A DNA stretch of 41,254 nt from Casimicrobiaceae bacterium (GTDB lineage: Bacteria > Pseudomonadota > Gammaproteobacteria > Burkholderiales > Casimicrobiaceae), in the NCBI GenBank assembly GCA_025056355.1, contig JANWWI010000017.1, positions 1 to 41,254 on the forward strand. Direction: 5' to 3'. The notes beneath the pieces are model-generated. The model ran no database searches, was not told the origin of the DNA, and saw nothing but the letters and a program-made list of their open reading frames with translations. Position numbers and translations under genes: made by a program. Positions 16,883 through 24,920 of the stretch are shown piece after piece (within the stretch, counting starts at the first letter, position 1; every line of letters begins with the position of its first letter).

Positions 16883-19800
16883 TCAGAATTCGAGCGTTGC
16901 GTCGAGTTCAGCAAACAGCTCCGAGCGGGGGCGAACGCGAAGCGCGGCGCCGAGCTCGATGTGCCCGCTGAAGCCTGGCCGATCTGGTGCGCTTGGCGGC
17001 CGCTCGACCCGGATCGTGACAGGGAGTCCGGCGGCTTTGTCCGCGCTCAAGAAGTGGCGCAGCGTGGTCAAGATACGTTCGACCTCGGTGCGTCCACCCT
17101 GGCCATTGACGTGTACGACCAGCCGTCGGGCAAAGCGAGCACGCGCCTCATCGATCGTGTAGAGACCACTTGCCGTGATGCGTAGCTCGCCGTCGCGCAG
17201 CCGGGAAGCTTGCACTTCGAGCACGAGCGGCATATCTTCTTTGAGGTCGAGCCGCTTTTGGTCAAACAGCTCCTGAGGGATCAGGATTTCCCTCACGGCC
17301 GTTCGATCATCGAGCGTCACGAACCCCATGCGACCACTACGACCCGTGCTCGAACGCAGCGCGACGACGATTCCGGCGACGCGATTCGGATAGGCCGCCA
17401 TATCGAGCCGCGCGAGCGTGATCGTGGCAATGGGCGAGAGATGTTCGCGCCAGGCCTCGTACGGGTGTCCGCTCAGGTAAAGCCCCAGCGCCGATTTCTC
17501 GTGCGCAAGCTGTTCCATGAGCGACCAGGCAGGAGCCTCCAACAGGGGCGGTTCGTGGGCTGCTTCTTCGCCGAAGAGCGAGTTTTGCCCCGCCCGTGCC
17601 TGAACTTGACTCGCCCACTCCATGGCTTGCCCAACCGAGGCGAGGGCGCTGGCTCGGCTCGGGTGGATACTGTCGAATGCACCGGCCTTGATCAGCGCCT
17701 CGACCGTGCGGCGATTCACGAGATGCGGGTGCACGCGTCGACAAAAGTCGAACAAGCTTGTGAACGGGCCCCCCTCGTTGCGCGCGCGCACGATTTCGCG
17801 GATGGCTGCCTCGCCCGTGCCTTTGATGGCACCTAAGCCGTAGCGGATGCGATGGCGATCGATCGGTACGAAACGATACGACCCAGCGTTCACATCCGGC
17901 GGCTCGATGTGGATGCCCGCTGCGACGGAATCTTCGACCAGTGCGCGCACCTTGTCGGTGTCATCCATCACCATTGAGAGGTTCGCGGCCATGAAGGCGG
18001 CGCGGTGATGCTTCTTGAAGTAAGCCGTTTGATAAGCAAGCAGCGCGTAGGCGGCCGAGTGCGATTTGTTGAAGCCGTAGCCGGCAAACTTCTCGATCAG
18101 GTCGAACAGTTCGTCTGCTTTTTGTTCGCTCAGGCCGTTTTTTGCCGCGCCTTCGCGGAAACGCGCGCGATGTTTGGCCATCTCCTCGGGCTTTTTCTTG
18201 CCCATCGCACGGCGCAGTAGATCGGCTCCGCCAAGCGTGTAGCCGGCGAGGATCTGCGCGGCTTGCATGACCTGCTCTTGATAAACCATGATCCCGTAGG
18301 TTTCGGCCAGCACCGGCTCGAGCCGCGGATCCGGGTAGGTAAAGCTTTGGCGGCCGTGCTTGCGTTCGATGAAGTCCGGAATCAGCTCCATCGGTCCGGG
18401 GCGGTAGAGCGCGTTGAGTGCGATCAGGTCTTCAAGCCGCGAGGGCTGAGCGCGCATGAGCAGCGAGCGCATGTTGGGCGATTCGAATTGGAAGATCGCC
18501 ACTGTGTCGCCTTCGCAGAAGATTTGGAAGGTGGCTTGATCATCGAGCGGTATATCCTCGAGCCGAAGCGTCGAGGAGGGATCGAGCTCGCGCACATAGC
18601 GCAGCGTCCAATCGAGGATCGTGAGCGTCGTCAGGCCGAGAAAGTCGAACTTGACCAGGCCAATCGCCTCGATGTCATCCTTGTCGTATTGGCTCACCAG
18701 CGCTGCGCCGGGCTCTTGTGCGTAGAGGGGGCAGAAGTCCGTGAGCTTGCCGGGAGCGATCAATACGCCGCCTGCATGCATGCCCACGTTGCGCGGTAAT
18801 CCTTCGACCTGGGCGGCAAGATCGAGCAGCGCTGCTACCTCTTCCTCCTCGGCGCGTCGCTTGACCAAGAGGGGTTCCGCCTCGAAGGCATAGATCGTGT
18901 TCGGAGCGCGCTGCGTCGGATCGGCTGGAGCCGGCGCCAGGGTGGTCCACTGCCCGGGGCGAAAAGGAATCAGCTTGGCGACCCCGTCGACGAAGCCATA
19001 GGGCAAATCCAACACGCGTCCGCAATCGCGCACCGCGGCCTTCGCTGCCATCGTGCCGAACGTGGCGATTTGCCCCACGCTTTCCGCGCCGTACTTCTGG
19101 CGCACGTACTCGATCACCCGGTCGCGGCCGTCTTGGCAAAAGTCGATGTCGAAATCCGGCATCGACACGCGCTCAGGGTTGAGAAAGCGCTCAAAAAGCA
19201 GGTTGTACTTGAGTGGGTCGAGGTCAGTGATGCCAAGCGCATAGGCCACCAGCGACCCCGCCCCCGAACCGCGCCCAGGTCCCACGGGGATTGCGTTGGC
19301 TTTCGCCCAACCGATGAAATCGGCCACGATCAGAAAGTAGCCCGAAAAGCCCATGGCGACGATCGTGTCGATCTCGTAGGCCGCGCGTTCTTCGTAGCGC
19401 GGCCGCGCTGCCTCCCGTTCAGCCGGGTCGGGGTAGAGCTTTTCAAGCCGCGCGGCAAGCCCGCGCGCGACCTCAGCCCGGAGATGCGCCTCGATGGTCA
19501 CCCCGGGGGGCAGCGGAAACTCAGGCAGGTGCGTTTTTCCGAGTGGCAGTTCGAGGTTGCAAAGCTCGGCGATGGCCACGCTGTTTTCAAGCGCTTCGGG
19601 ATAGGCGGCGAAAGCTGCCGCCATCTCGGCTTGCGTGCGGAAGCACTGCTCGGGCGTGAAGCGTCGCGGACGTCGCGGATCCGAAAGCGTGTAGCCCTCG
19701 GCGATGCACACCCGCGCCTCATGCGCCTTCCAGTCCTCGGCTCGGGCAAACTGGATCGGGTGCGTGGCCACCACGGGCAGATCGGCCGCATGCGCGATTT

Positions 19801-20377
19801 CGAGAGTGTGCTCGTTGAGCAGCGCCTCGTTTTCAAAGCTGGCCTGGTGGATCTCAAGCGCGAAGCGTCCGGGAAAACAGCGCGCCCAGAACTGCGCTGC
19901 CTCCCGCGCCTGTGCTGGCTGTCCAGCCCGAAGGCAGGCGGCAACCTCGCTCACCCAGCCTCCGGAAAGGCAAAACAAATCTTCGGTGACCGCGGGGTCT
20001 GAGAGCCACTCGGGCTTCAAGTAAGCCATGCCGCGGCGTTGGTTGTCTCGCCAGGCACGGGTCAGAAGCCGGCAGAGGTTCAAGTAACCCGTGTGCGACA
20101 TCGCAAGGAGCAGGATGCGCACAGGATCGGCCTGGACACGCTCGCCAAGCCGGGGGCTTTCGACTGCCACATCCACGCCGCAGATCGGTTTGATGCCCGC
20201 CGCGCGCGCGGCCTGGTAGAACTTGATGAAGCCAAACAGGTTGCCCAGGTCCGTGAGCGCGAGGGCACCTTGGTCGTCTGCGCTGGCCAGCTCGATCGCC
20301 TGCCCGATGCGGAGCGTCGAATCGACGATCGAGTACTCGCTGTGCAGGCGAAGATGGACAAACCTCGGCGCGGGCAT
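16883..20377 (-). CDS. dnaE: DNA polymerase III subunit alpha
   Basis: The replicative polymerase catalytic subunit, 1164 aa, the normal DnaE1 length. The N-terminal PHP domain begins FVHLRLHSEYSIVDS. The catalytic carboxylates are PDFDID (Asp near residues 406 and 408) and the Asp of LVKFDFLGL near 577. GPGRGSGAGSLVAYALGI and GYGFNKSHSAAYALLAYQTA are further family blocks, followed by a tandem HhH and an OB domain toward the C terminus. I prefer ATG 20377 (MPAPRFVHLRL) over the upstream frame to 20458. No Shine-Dalgarno precedes it, but TAGAAT lies 7 bases upstream. It converges with the UbiA gene, with a 22-bp gap. Confidence 0.96.
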   Translation of the reverse strand: MPAPRFVHLRLHSEYSIVDSTLRIGQAIELASADDQGALALTDLGNLFGFIKFYQAARAAGIKPICGVDVAVESPRLGERVQADPVRILLLAMSHTGYLNLCRLLTRAWRDNQRRGMAYLKPEWLSDPAVTEDLFCLSGGWVSEVAACLRAGQPAQAREAAQFWARCFPGRFALEIHQASFENEALLNEHTLEIAHAADLPVVATHPIQFARAEDWKAHEARVCIAEGYTLSDPRRPRRFTPEQCFRTQAEMAAAFAAYPEALENSVAIAELCNLELPLGKTHLPEFPLPPGVTIEAHLRAEVARGLAARLEKLYPDPAEREAARPRYEERAAYEIDTIVAMGFSGYFLIVADFIGWAKANAIPVGPGRGSGAGSLVAYALGITDLDPLKYNLLFERFLNPERVSMPDFDIDFCQDGRDRVIEYVRQKYGAESVGQIATFGTMAAKAAVRDCGRVLDLPYGFVDGVAKLIPFRPGQWTTLAPAPADPTQRAPNTIYAFEAEPLLVKRRAEEEEVAALLDLAAQVEGLPRNVGMHAGGVLIAPGKLTDFCPLYAQEPGAALVSQYDKDDIEAIGLVKFDFLGLTTLTILDWTLRYVRELDPSSTLRLEDIPLDDQATFQIFCEGDTVAIFQFESPNMRSLLMRAQPSRLEDLIALNALYRPGPMELIPDFIERKHGRQSFTYPDPRLEPVLAETYGIMVYQEQVMQAAQILAGYTLGGADLLRRAMGKKKPEEMAKHRARFREGAAKNGLSEQKADELFDLIEKFAGYGFNKSHSAAYALLAYQTAYFKKHHRAAFMAANLSMVMDDTDKVRALVEDSVAAGIHIEPPDVNAGSYRFVPIDRHRIRYGLGAIKGTGEAAIREIVRARNEGGPFTSLFDFCRRVHPHLVNRRTVEALIKAGAFDSIHPSRASALASVGQAMEWASQVQARAGQNSLFGEEAAHEPPLLEAPAWSLMEQLAHEKSALGLYLSGHPYEAWREHLSPIATITLARLDMAAYPNRVAGIVVALRSSTGRSGRMGFVTLDDRTAVREILIPQELFDQKRLDLKEDMPLVLEVQASRLRDGELRITASGLYTIDEARARFARRLVVHVNGQGGRTEVERILTTLRHFLSADKAAGLPVTIRVERPPSAPDRPGFSGHIELGAALRVRPRSELFAELDATLEF

Positions 20378-20384
20378 GCAAACG

Positions 20385-20390
20385 ATTCTA
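20385..20390 (-). promoter_or_regulatory. Possible -10 element of dnaE
   Basis: On the minus strand TAGAAT lies 7 bases before the dnaE ATG, with no ribosome binding site between. A promoter here would start transcription at or next to the A of the ATG, giving a leaderless message. No convincing -35 hexamer is seen 16-18 bp upstream, so this is tentative. Confidence 0.3.
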
Positions 20391-20442
20391 CGAACCGAGC
20401 TTGGCGCTAGGCGGCTGCCAAAGTCGCTCGAACGGCCAGCCC

Positions 20443-20448
20443 TAGAAT
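20443..20448 (+). promoter_or_regulatory. Possible -10 element of the alpha/beta hydrolase gene
   Basis: TAGAAT lies 8 bases before ATG 20457 on the + strand, again without a ribosome binding site. It mirrors the arrangement found in front of dnaE on the other strand. No clear -35 box is present. Confidence 0.3.
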
Positions 20449-20456
20449 TTCGTGCC

Positions 20457-21389
20457 ATGTACGCGCCCCAACGGCCCGCAACGCGTCGCTATTCCTCGCT
20501 GCGCGGACATCGCGCAGGTTGGCTTGAGTGGGGCGTCGCTGGGGACTTGCCCACGGTCGTGCTCTTGCACGGCTGGATGGATGTGGCGGCGTCGTTCCAG
20601 TTCTTGGTCGATGCCCTTGCCGGTCGATGGCACCTCGTTGCCCCGGATCAGCGCGGTTTCGGGGAGACCGAGTGGACCCGCGAGCCGGCCGGTGGCTACT
20701 GGTTTCCCGAATACATTGCCGATCTCGAGGCGCTTTTGGAGGTGATTTCGCCTGATCGTCCCGTGCACCTGGTCGGACACAGCCTCGGTGGCAACATCGC
20801 CTGTCTCTATGCGGGGATTCGCCCCGAGCGTGTGAAGACGCTCGTCTCGCTCGATGGCTTTGGACTTCCCGCGGCCGATCCCGCGCGGGCGGCGGACCGC
20901 TACCGCCGCTGGCTCGATGCAGCCAAAGCCGGAGGTAAGCTCAAGCCCTACGCAAGCCTCGAGGCGGTGGCCGATCGGCTCCAGAAGAACAGCCCACGCC
21001 TTGCGCGCGAGCGGGCGCTCTGGCTTGCGCAAGCCTGGGCCGAAGGCGATCCGACGTGCGGCTATCGACTGCGGGCCGACCCGGCGCACAAGCTGCCCTT
21101 TCCGACCGGCTACCGGCTCGATGAGGCGCGTGCGATTTGGCGTGAAGTCACCGCACCGACGCTCTGGATCGGCGCGGAGTTCTCCGAGGCCTCGCGTTGG
21201 GTCGGCTATGGTCGAGATACCCGCGTCCCCGCACCCGGTGCGGCCGTTGTGCCAGGCTCATTCGAAGCGCGCCTTGCGGCCTTTGCCAAGATCGAATTCG
21301 TTGTGGTCGAAGGAGCCGGGCACATGCTGCATCACGAGGCGCCGGAGCAGGTGGCGAGGCTCCTTGAGCGTCACTGGCGCTCGGTTTGA
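20457..21389 (+). CDS. Alpha/beta-fold hydrolase
   Basis: A 310-aa cytoplasmic enzyme of the alpha/beta hydrolase superfamily. VVLLHGWMD provides the oxyanion loop, DQRGFGETEW follows, GHSLGG is the nucleophile elbow, and GAGHMLHHEAPEQVARLL contains the catalytic histidine. Overall it resembles epoxide hydrolase and haloalkane dehalogenase-like members, but the substrate cannot be told. No signal peptide. Divergent from dnaE with a 79-bp gap. Confidence 0.85.
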   Translation: MYAPQRPATRRYSSLRGHRAGWLEWGVAGDLPTVVLLHGWMDVAASFQFLVDALAGRWHLVAPDQRGFGETEWTREPAGGYWFPEYIADLEALLEVISPDRPVHLVGHSLGGNIACLYAGIRPERVKTLVSLDGFGLPAADPARAADRYRRWLDAAKAGGKLKPYASLEAVADRLQKNSPRLARERALWLAQAWAEGDPTCGYRLRADPAHKLPFPTGYRLDEARAIWREVTAPTLWIGAEFSEASRWVGYGRDTRVPAPGAAVVPGSFEARLAAFAKIEFVVVEGAGHMLHHEAPEQVARLLERHWRSV

Positions 21390-21510
21390 GCGGGTTAGAA
21401 CGCCGCACCGGGAGGCGCACCGGCGGCAGGCCTCCTCGGCAAACGCCCAGACCGCCGCAAAGGTCTGCGCGCCCAAGCGCAAGTGCTTCCTTGCGCGGTC
21501 GACGGCGTGA

Positions 21511-22533
21511 TCAACCGCGCTCGAGGGCAAGTTCAATCAAGCGGGTCACCAGCGCGGTGTAGCTCACACCGCCTGCGGCCCAAAGCGCCGGATACATCGA
21601 GGTTTTCGTGAAACCGGGGATCGTGTTGACCTCGTTCAAAAACAGCTCGCCCGTGTCTTCGAGATAGAAAAAATCCACCCGCGCAAGCCCGGCACAATCA
21701 AGCGCGCGGAAAGCGGTCAGGGCAAGCGCGCGCACGCGCTCGGCGATCGCTTCGGGAACGCGCGCCGGGATGTGCATTTCGGCGAGGCCCGGCGTGTACT
21801 TGGTCTCGTAGTCGTAGAAAGCCGCCGCGTAGGTGAGCTCCCCGACGGGTGAGGCCTGCGGGTCGTCGTTGCCGAGGATGCCGACTTCGAGCTCGCGCGG
21901 CTTCACGCGCGTGGCCGCCTCCACAATCACCCGGCGGTCGTGCTCGAAGGCGAGCCTGAGGGCTGCACGCAGCTCAACCTCGTTGGTTGCGCGCGAAATA
22001 CCGACCGAGGAGCCGAGGTTGGCTGGCTTGACGAACACAACCGGCGCGAGGGATTCAAGCCGTGCAAGCACCTGTTCTGGTGCGCGCGCGTATTCGTGGC
22101 GTGTGACAAGCGTCCAGGCGACCTGCGGGACGCCGTGGCTTGCGAGCACGGACTTCATCATCACCTTGTCCATGCACACGGCGCTGCCGAGCACGCCCGA
22201 GCCGACGCAGGGGATGCCCGCGAGCTTCATCATGCCCTGCACGGTGCCGTCCTCGCCGTTGGGTCCGTGCAGGATCGGAAAGACCACATCGAAGCCTTCG
22301 GCGATCGCTGCGCAGGCGAGCACGGGTCCCCCGCCGCTCGGAGCGCTGCCGCGCTCAAGTGCGCGCTCGGCCTCTTGGCCAGAAAGCCAGCGCCCTTCGC
22401 GCGAAATCACCACCGTGGTGACCTCAAAGCGCTCACGCGGCAGGGCCTCAAGCACATTGCGGGCACTTTTGATCGAGACTTCGTGTTCCTCCGACTGACC
22501 GCCGGCAAGGACGAGAACGCGGGTTTTCTTCAT
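21511..22533 (-). CDS. ddl: D-alanine--D-alanine ligase
   Basis: Ddl makes the D-Ala-D-Ala dipeptide for peptidoglycan precursors in the cytoplasm. The 340-aa product shows the family blocks in order: [17 protein letters not shown] (residues 11-27), [17 protein letters not shown], the ATP-grasp [17 protein letters not shown], and [20 protein letters not shown] with [20 protein letters not shown] chose ATG 22533 ([13 protein letters not shown]); an in-frame ATG at 22551 adds six residues. It is not beside murC or ftsZ as in the dcw cluster. No Shine-Dalgarno is evident. Palindromic repeats begin 36 bp upstream. Confidence 0.93.
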   Translation of the reverse strand: MKKTRVLVLAGGQSEEHEVSIKSARNVLEALPRERFEVTTVVISREGRWLSGQEAERALERGSAPSGGGPVLACAAIAEGFDVVFPILHGPNGEDGTVQGMMKLAGIPCVGSGVLGSAVCMDKVMMKSVLASHGVPQVAWTLVTRHEYARAPEQVLARLESLAPVVFVKPANLGSSVGISRATNEVELRAALRLAFEHDRRVIVEAATRVKPRELEVGILGNDDPQASPVGELTYAAAFYDYETKYTPGLAEMHIPARVPEAIAERVRALALTAFRALDCAGLARVDFFYLEDTGELFLNEVNTIPGFTKTSMYPALWAAGGVSYTALVTRLIELALERG

Positions 22534-22568
22534 GACGCAATTCTGAAGCATTGCCCGGTCGAGCCTTT

Positions 22569-22811
22569 CCCCTCACCCGGCGCTTCGCGCCGCCCTCTCC
22601 CCGAGGGAGAGGGCAAAGAAGGTGAGCATCCTGCGCCAAGCTGTCTCCCCCGAGGGGAGAGGGCATGAGCAGCCCGCGCCAAGCTAGCTCCCCCGAGGTT
22701 GAGGGCAAACCACGTTGAATGGTTCGCGCCGCCGTACCGTCGAGGGAGAGTTCAAAAAACGCGGGCATTCCCGCTGCTCCCTCTCCCTTTGGGAGAGGGT
22801 TGGGGTGAGGG
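22569..22811. repeat. Composite palindromic element, family A (CCCTCTCCC type)
   Basis: The outer ends CCCTCACCC (22570-22578) and GGGTGAGGG (22803-22811) are complementary. Between them are GGCGC-TTC-GCGCC (22579-22591), CCCTCTCCC-CGA-GGGAGAGGG (22593-22613), TCTCCCC-CGA-GGGGAGA (22644-22660), a degenerate relative near 22688-22706, GCGGG-CATT-CCCGC (22761-22774) and CCCTCTCCC-TTT-GGGAGAGGG (22779-22799). The spacers GCGCCAAGCT recur twice. It looks like a decayed run of intergenic palindromes of the REP/BIME sort, lying just upstream of ddl. I cannot assign it to a named family. Confidence 0.75.
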
Positions 22812-22812
22812 C

Positions 22813-22828
22813 GGTGTGCGTGCACACC
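22813..22828. repeat. Linker hairpin between repeat families A and B
   Basis: GGTGTGC (22813-22819) and GCACACC (22822-22828) form a perfect 7-bp stem around GT. It fills the gap between the two palindromic elements with one unpaired base on the left and one on the right. Confidence 0.6.
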
Positions 22829-22829
22829 G

Positions 22830-22972
22830 ACCCCTCTGCCGCTTCCAGCGGCATCTCCCCTACGGCTTACGCCGCAGGGGAGAACAACTTTGGCCTGTCC
22901 TCCCCTTCGCCTCAGCGCTGTCCTCCCCTTCGCCTCAGCGAAGGGGAGGTGGCGCGAGAGCGCCGGAGGGGT
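22830..22972. repeat. Four-arm palindromic module, family B, single copy
   Basis: The ends ACCCCTC (22830-22836) and GAGGGGT (22966-22972) are exact complements. Inside are four hairpins: arm 1 TGCCGCT-TCC-AGCGGCA (22837-22853), arm 2 with outer CTCCCCT/AGGGGAG and inner CGGC/GCCG (22855-22882), arm 3 CCTCCCCTTCGC-CTCA-GCGAAGGGGAGG (22922-22949), arm 4 GGCGC-GAGA-GCGCC (22951-22964). The left half of arm 3 is duplicated: 19 bases at 22899-22917 recur at 22922-22940. The same module, in another sequence version, forms the array at the end of the window. Confidence 0.85.
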
Positions 22973-23153
22973 TTTGTGTCGCTACCACCCCACTCCCTCA
23001 TCCACCGCTAGAGAGCCGACGGCGCGTCGGGCCGCTGCAATCGTTGAGCGCGCGTTGATTCGCGCGTTGATCGTTTCCAGCCCAGCCCGAGCGCTGCTCG
23101 TCCGTAGAGACCGCGCCAAGGCATACGCTAGCGGCTGGATAGACGCGCAGGCC
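22973..23153. other. Remaining gene-free gap
   Basis: No convincing gene. One small pattern is visible: GTTGA occurs at 23043, 23054 and 23066, spaced 11 and 12 bp, within a GCGC-rich context. No promoter or terminator stands out. The 3' end of the secreted-protein gene on the minus strand lies at the right edge. Confidence 0.5.
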
Positions 23154-23649
23154 TCAAGCACGCATCCGGATCGCGAGCCAGCGGCGCATGAGCTCGTCGC
23201 ACACCTGCCCGTCGGTGTGAAGCGTCGCGTTCAACGCGCCGGTCGTATTTTTCGCTCGCCCTCGGATCGAGCCGGTCGAACTCATAGTGGCCGTGAAAGC
23301 CCACCCAGGTGAGGCTTGCCGGATAGTCGTCCGTGAAGTGCCGGGTGAGGCCGCCCAAGAAGAGTCGCGAACAGGCCGATACGCAATGCCCGGAGACGAG
23401 CGTGCGCACGCCTCGCTCGCGGAAGAACTCGCCGAGCCGGTAGCCGGTCCAGGAGTTGCCGCCCATGGAATTTCGCAGCACCACCGTGGTGATCGTCGGG
23501 GGCTTGGCGAATTCCGCCTGCACGCGGTCCAGATCGCGCCGCTCGATGGTACCGGAAAGGATGAGTGTGTCGCCGTGACGCGCAAGCGTCATCGCCTGCG
23601 CGGGGGCGGCAAGAACGCAGCTTGCAAGAAAAAGCGCGGCAGGTCGCAT
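23128..23649 (-). CDS. Secreted ClpP/crotonase-like protein, apparently frameshifted
   Basis: The first 19 residues MRPAALFLASCVLAAPAQA are a signal peptide. The body (TTVVLRNSMGGNSWTGYRLGEFFRERGVRTLVSGHCVSACSRLFLGG) resembles periplasmic proteins with a ClpP/crotonase-like fold (COG3904-like), in which GxCxSAC recurs; no enzyme role is assigned. The literal frame gives 173 aa but ends in implausible text (HRRAGVRRAHAPLARD). A +1 shift at the A5 run (23248-23252) instead gives ALNATLHTDGQVCDELMRRWLAIRMRA and a stop at 23154, a far more natural C terminus. So one base is probably extra: a true frameshift or a sequence error. The ATG overlaps the stop of the upstream gene (TGATG). Confidence 0.65.
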   Translation of the reverse strand: MRPAALFLASCVLAAPAQAMTLARHGDTLILSGTIERRDLDRVQAEFAKPPTITTVVLRNSMGGNSWTGYRLGEFFRERGVRTLVSGHCVSACSRLFLGGLTRHFTDDYPASLTWVGFHGHYEFDRLDPRASEKYDRRVERDASHRRAGVRRAHAPLARDPDACLRPARLSSR

Positions 23650-24887
23650 CAGCCGAAGAACAGATACGCCACAAGGATTGCGGCAACGATTCCGGCCAGA
23701 TCGGCGAGTAAGCCGAAGGTCACGCCGTAGCGCACCTTGGTCACACCGACCGTTCCGAAGTAAAGCGCGATGATGTAGAGGGTGGTGTCGGTCGCGCCCT
23801 GCATGATGCTTGCAAGCCGCCCGACGAAGCTGTCCACTCCGTAGGTCTTCATCGCATCGATGAACATCGCGCGTGCGCCCGAGCCCGAGATCGGCTTCAT
23901 GAGCGCGGTGGGCAGCGCTGCTACCCACTCGGTGGCTACACCCAGCGCGCCGAAAAACCAGGCGAAGCCCTTGACGATCAGGTCGAGCACGCCGGAATTG
24001 CGCAGCACGCTGATCGCGACCAGCATCGCCACCAGGTACGGGATGATCATGAGCGCGGTTTGCACGCCTTCTTTCGCGCCTTCGATGAAGGCTTCGTAGA
24101 CGTTGATACGGCGCCTGAGACCCACGCCAAGGAAGAGCGCGATCACCCCCGCGAGGATCAGGTTGGCTGCTACTACCGAGACGGTTTCAAGCTGCTCGCG
24201 TGTGAGCTGGGTCGAAAGAAACCATACAAGCAGTGCCACGGCGGCCGTGATGCTGCCGAGGCTCCCCGCGAGCACCGGGTCGGCGAGGCGGATCCTTTGT
24301 TTCCAGGCGCAGAGGAGCACCGCGACGAGGGTGGCGCAGAAGGTGGCAATCAAGGTGGGGATAAAAATGTCGACCGGGTTGGCCGCGCCCAGCACCGCAC
24401 GCTGGGCGATGATCGAGATGGGAATGAGCGTGAGCCCCGAGGTCTGAATGACGAGGAACATGAGCTGCGCGTCGCTTGCCGTGTCCTTTTGCGGGTTGAG
24501 CTCTTGCAGGCTCTTCATCGCCTTGAGTCCGAGCGGGGTGGCCGCGTTGTCGAGTCCGAGGAAGTTGGCCGCGTAGTTCATGATCATGTGCCCATGCGCT
24601 GGGTGGTCGCGCGGCACCGAGGGGAAAAGCCGAGTCATCACCGGCGCGATTGCACGCGAGATCGAGGCGATCAGGCCCGCTTTTTCGCCCACCGTCAGGA
24701 TGCCGAGCCAGAAGGTCATCACTCCCGCAAGCGGCAGTGAGATGTCCATGACCGCGAGCTTGGCGGCGGCAAAGGTGCCGTCGATGATCTTCTTGAACAC
24801 TGCGCCGTCGCCGGTTGCGAGCCACTGCAGCACCGCCGCAGCGATGCCGACCAGGAAGAAGCCGCTCCAGAGGTAGGTGAGGGCCAT
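23649..24887 (-). CDS. SpmA-SpmB fusion membrane protein (nucleoside-recognition domains)
   Basis: A 412-aa polytopic inner-membrane protein. Residues 1-200 match SpmA (LPLAGVMTFWLGILTVGEKAG, MNYAANFLGLDNAATPLGLKAM) and residues 210-412 match SpmB (AFIEGAKEGVQTALMIIPYLVAML, MKPISGSGARAMF, MQGATDTTLYIIALYFGTVGV). In Bacillus these are separate spore maturation proteins; fused forms occur in many non-sporulating Gram-negatives, where the role, probably small-molecule transport, is unknown. It is followed by the secreted protein through a 1-base stop/start overlap, suggesting co-translation. Confidence 0.88.
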   Translation of the reverse strand: MALTYLWSGFFLVGIAAAVLQWLATGDGAVFKKIIDGTFAAAKLAVMDISLPLAGVMTFWLGILTVGEKAGLIASISRAIAPVMTRLFPSVPRDHPAHGHMIMNYAANFLGLDNAATPLGLKAMKSLQELNPQKDTASDAQLMFLVIQTSGLTLIPISIIAQRAVLGAANPVDIFIPTLIATFCATLVAVLLCAWKQRIRLADPVLAGSLGSITAAVALLVWFLSTQLTREQLETVSVVAANLILAGVIALFLGVGLRRRINVYEAFIEGAKEGVQTALMIIPYLVAMLVAISVLRNSGVLDLIVKGFAWFFGALGVATEWVAALPTALMKPISGSGARAMFIDAMKTYGVDSFVGRLASIMQGATDTTLYIIALYFGTVGVTKVRYGVTFGLLADLAGIVAAILVAYLFFG

Positions 24888-24920
24888 GAGGGATGCGAGG
24901 CTCTGGTATCGTCTTGAGCC

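Noticed and set aside
16871-16886. Small CTGAG-T-CTCAG palindrome between the UbiA gene and dnaE
   Set aside because: A five-base stem without a T run is too weak to call a terminator.
16096-20410. Several plus-strand open frames antisense to dnaE, up to 310 codons
   Set aside because: Composition is that of reverse-complement coding DNA; dnaE is intact and accounts for the region.
22569-22972. CRISPR array
   Set aside because: The repeats are palindromic and unequal in length and spacing, with no unique spacers of constant size and no cas genes.
24060-24740. 226-codon plus-strand frame antisense to the SpmA-SpmB gene
   Set aside because: Rich in His, Arg and Asp with no fold; the opposite strand encodes an obvious membrane protein family.
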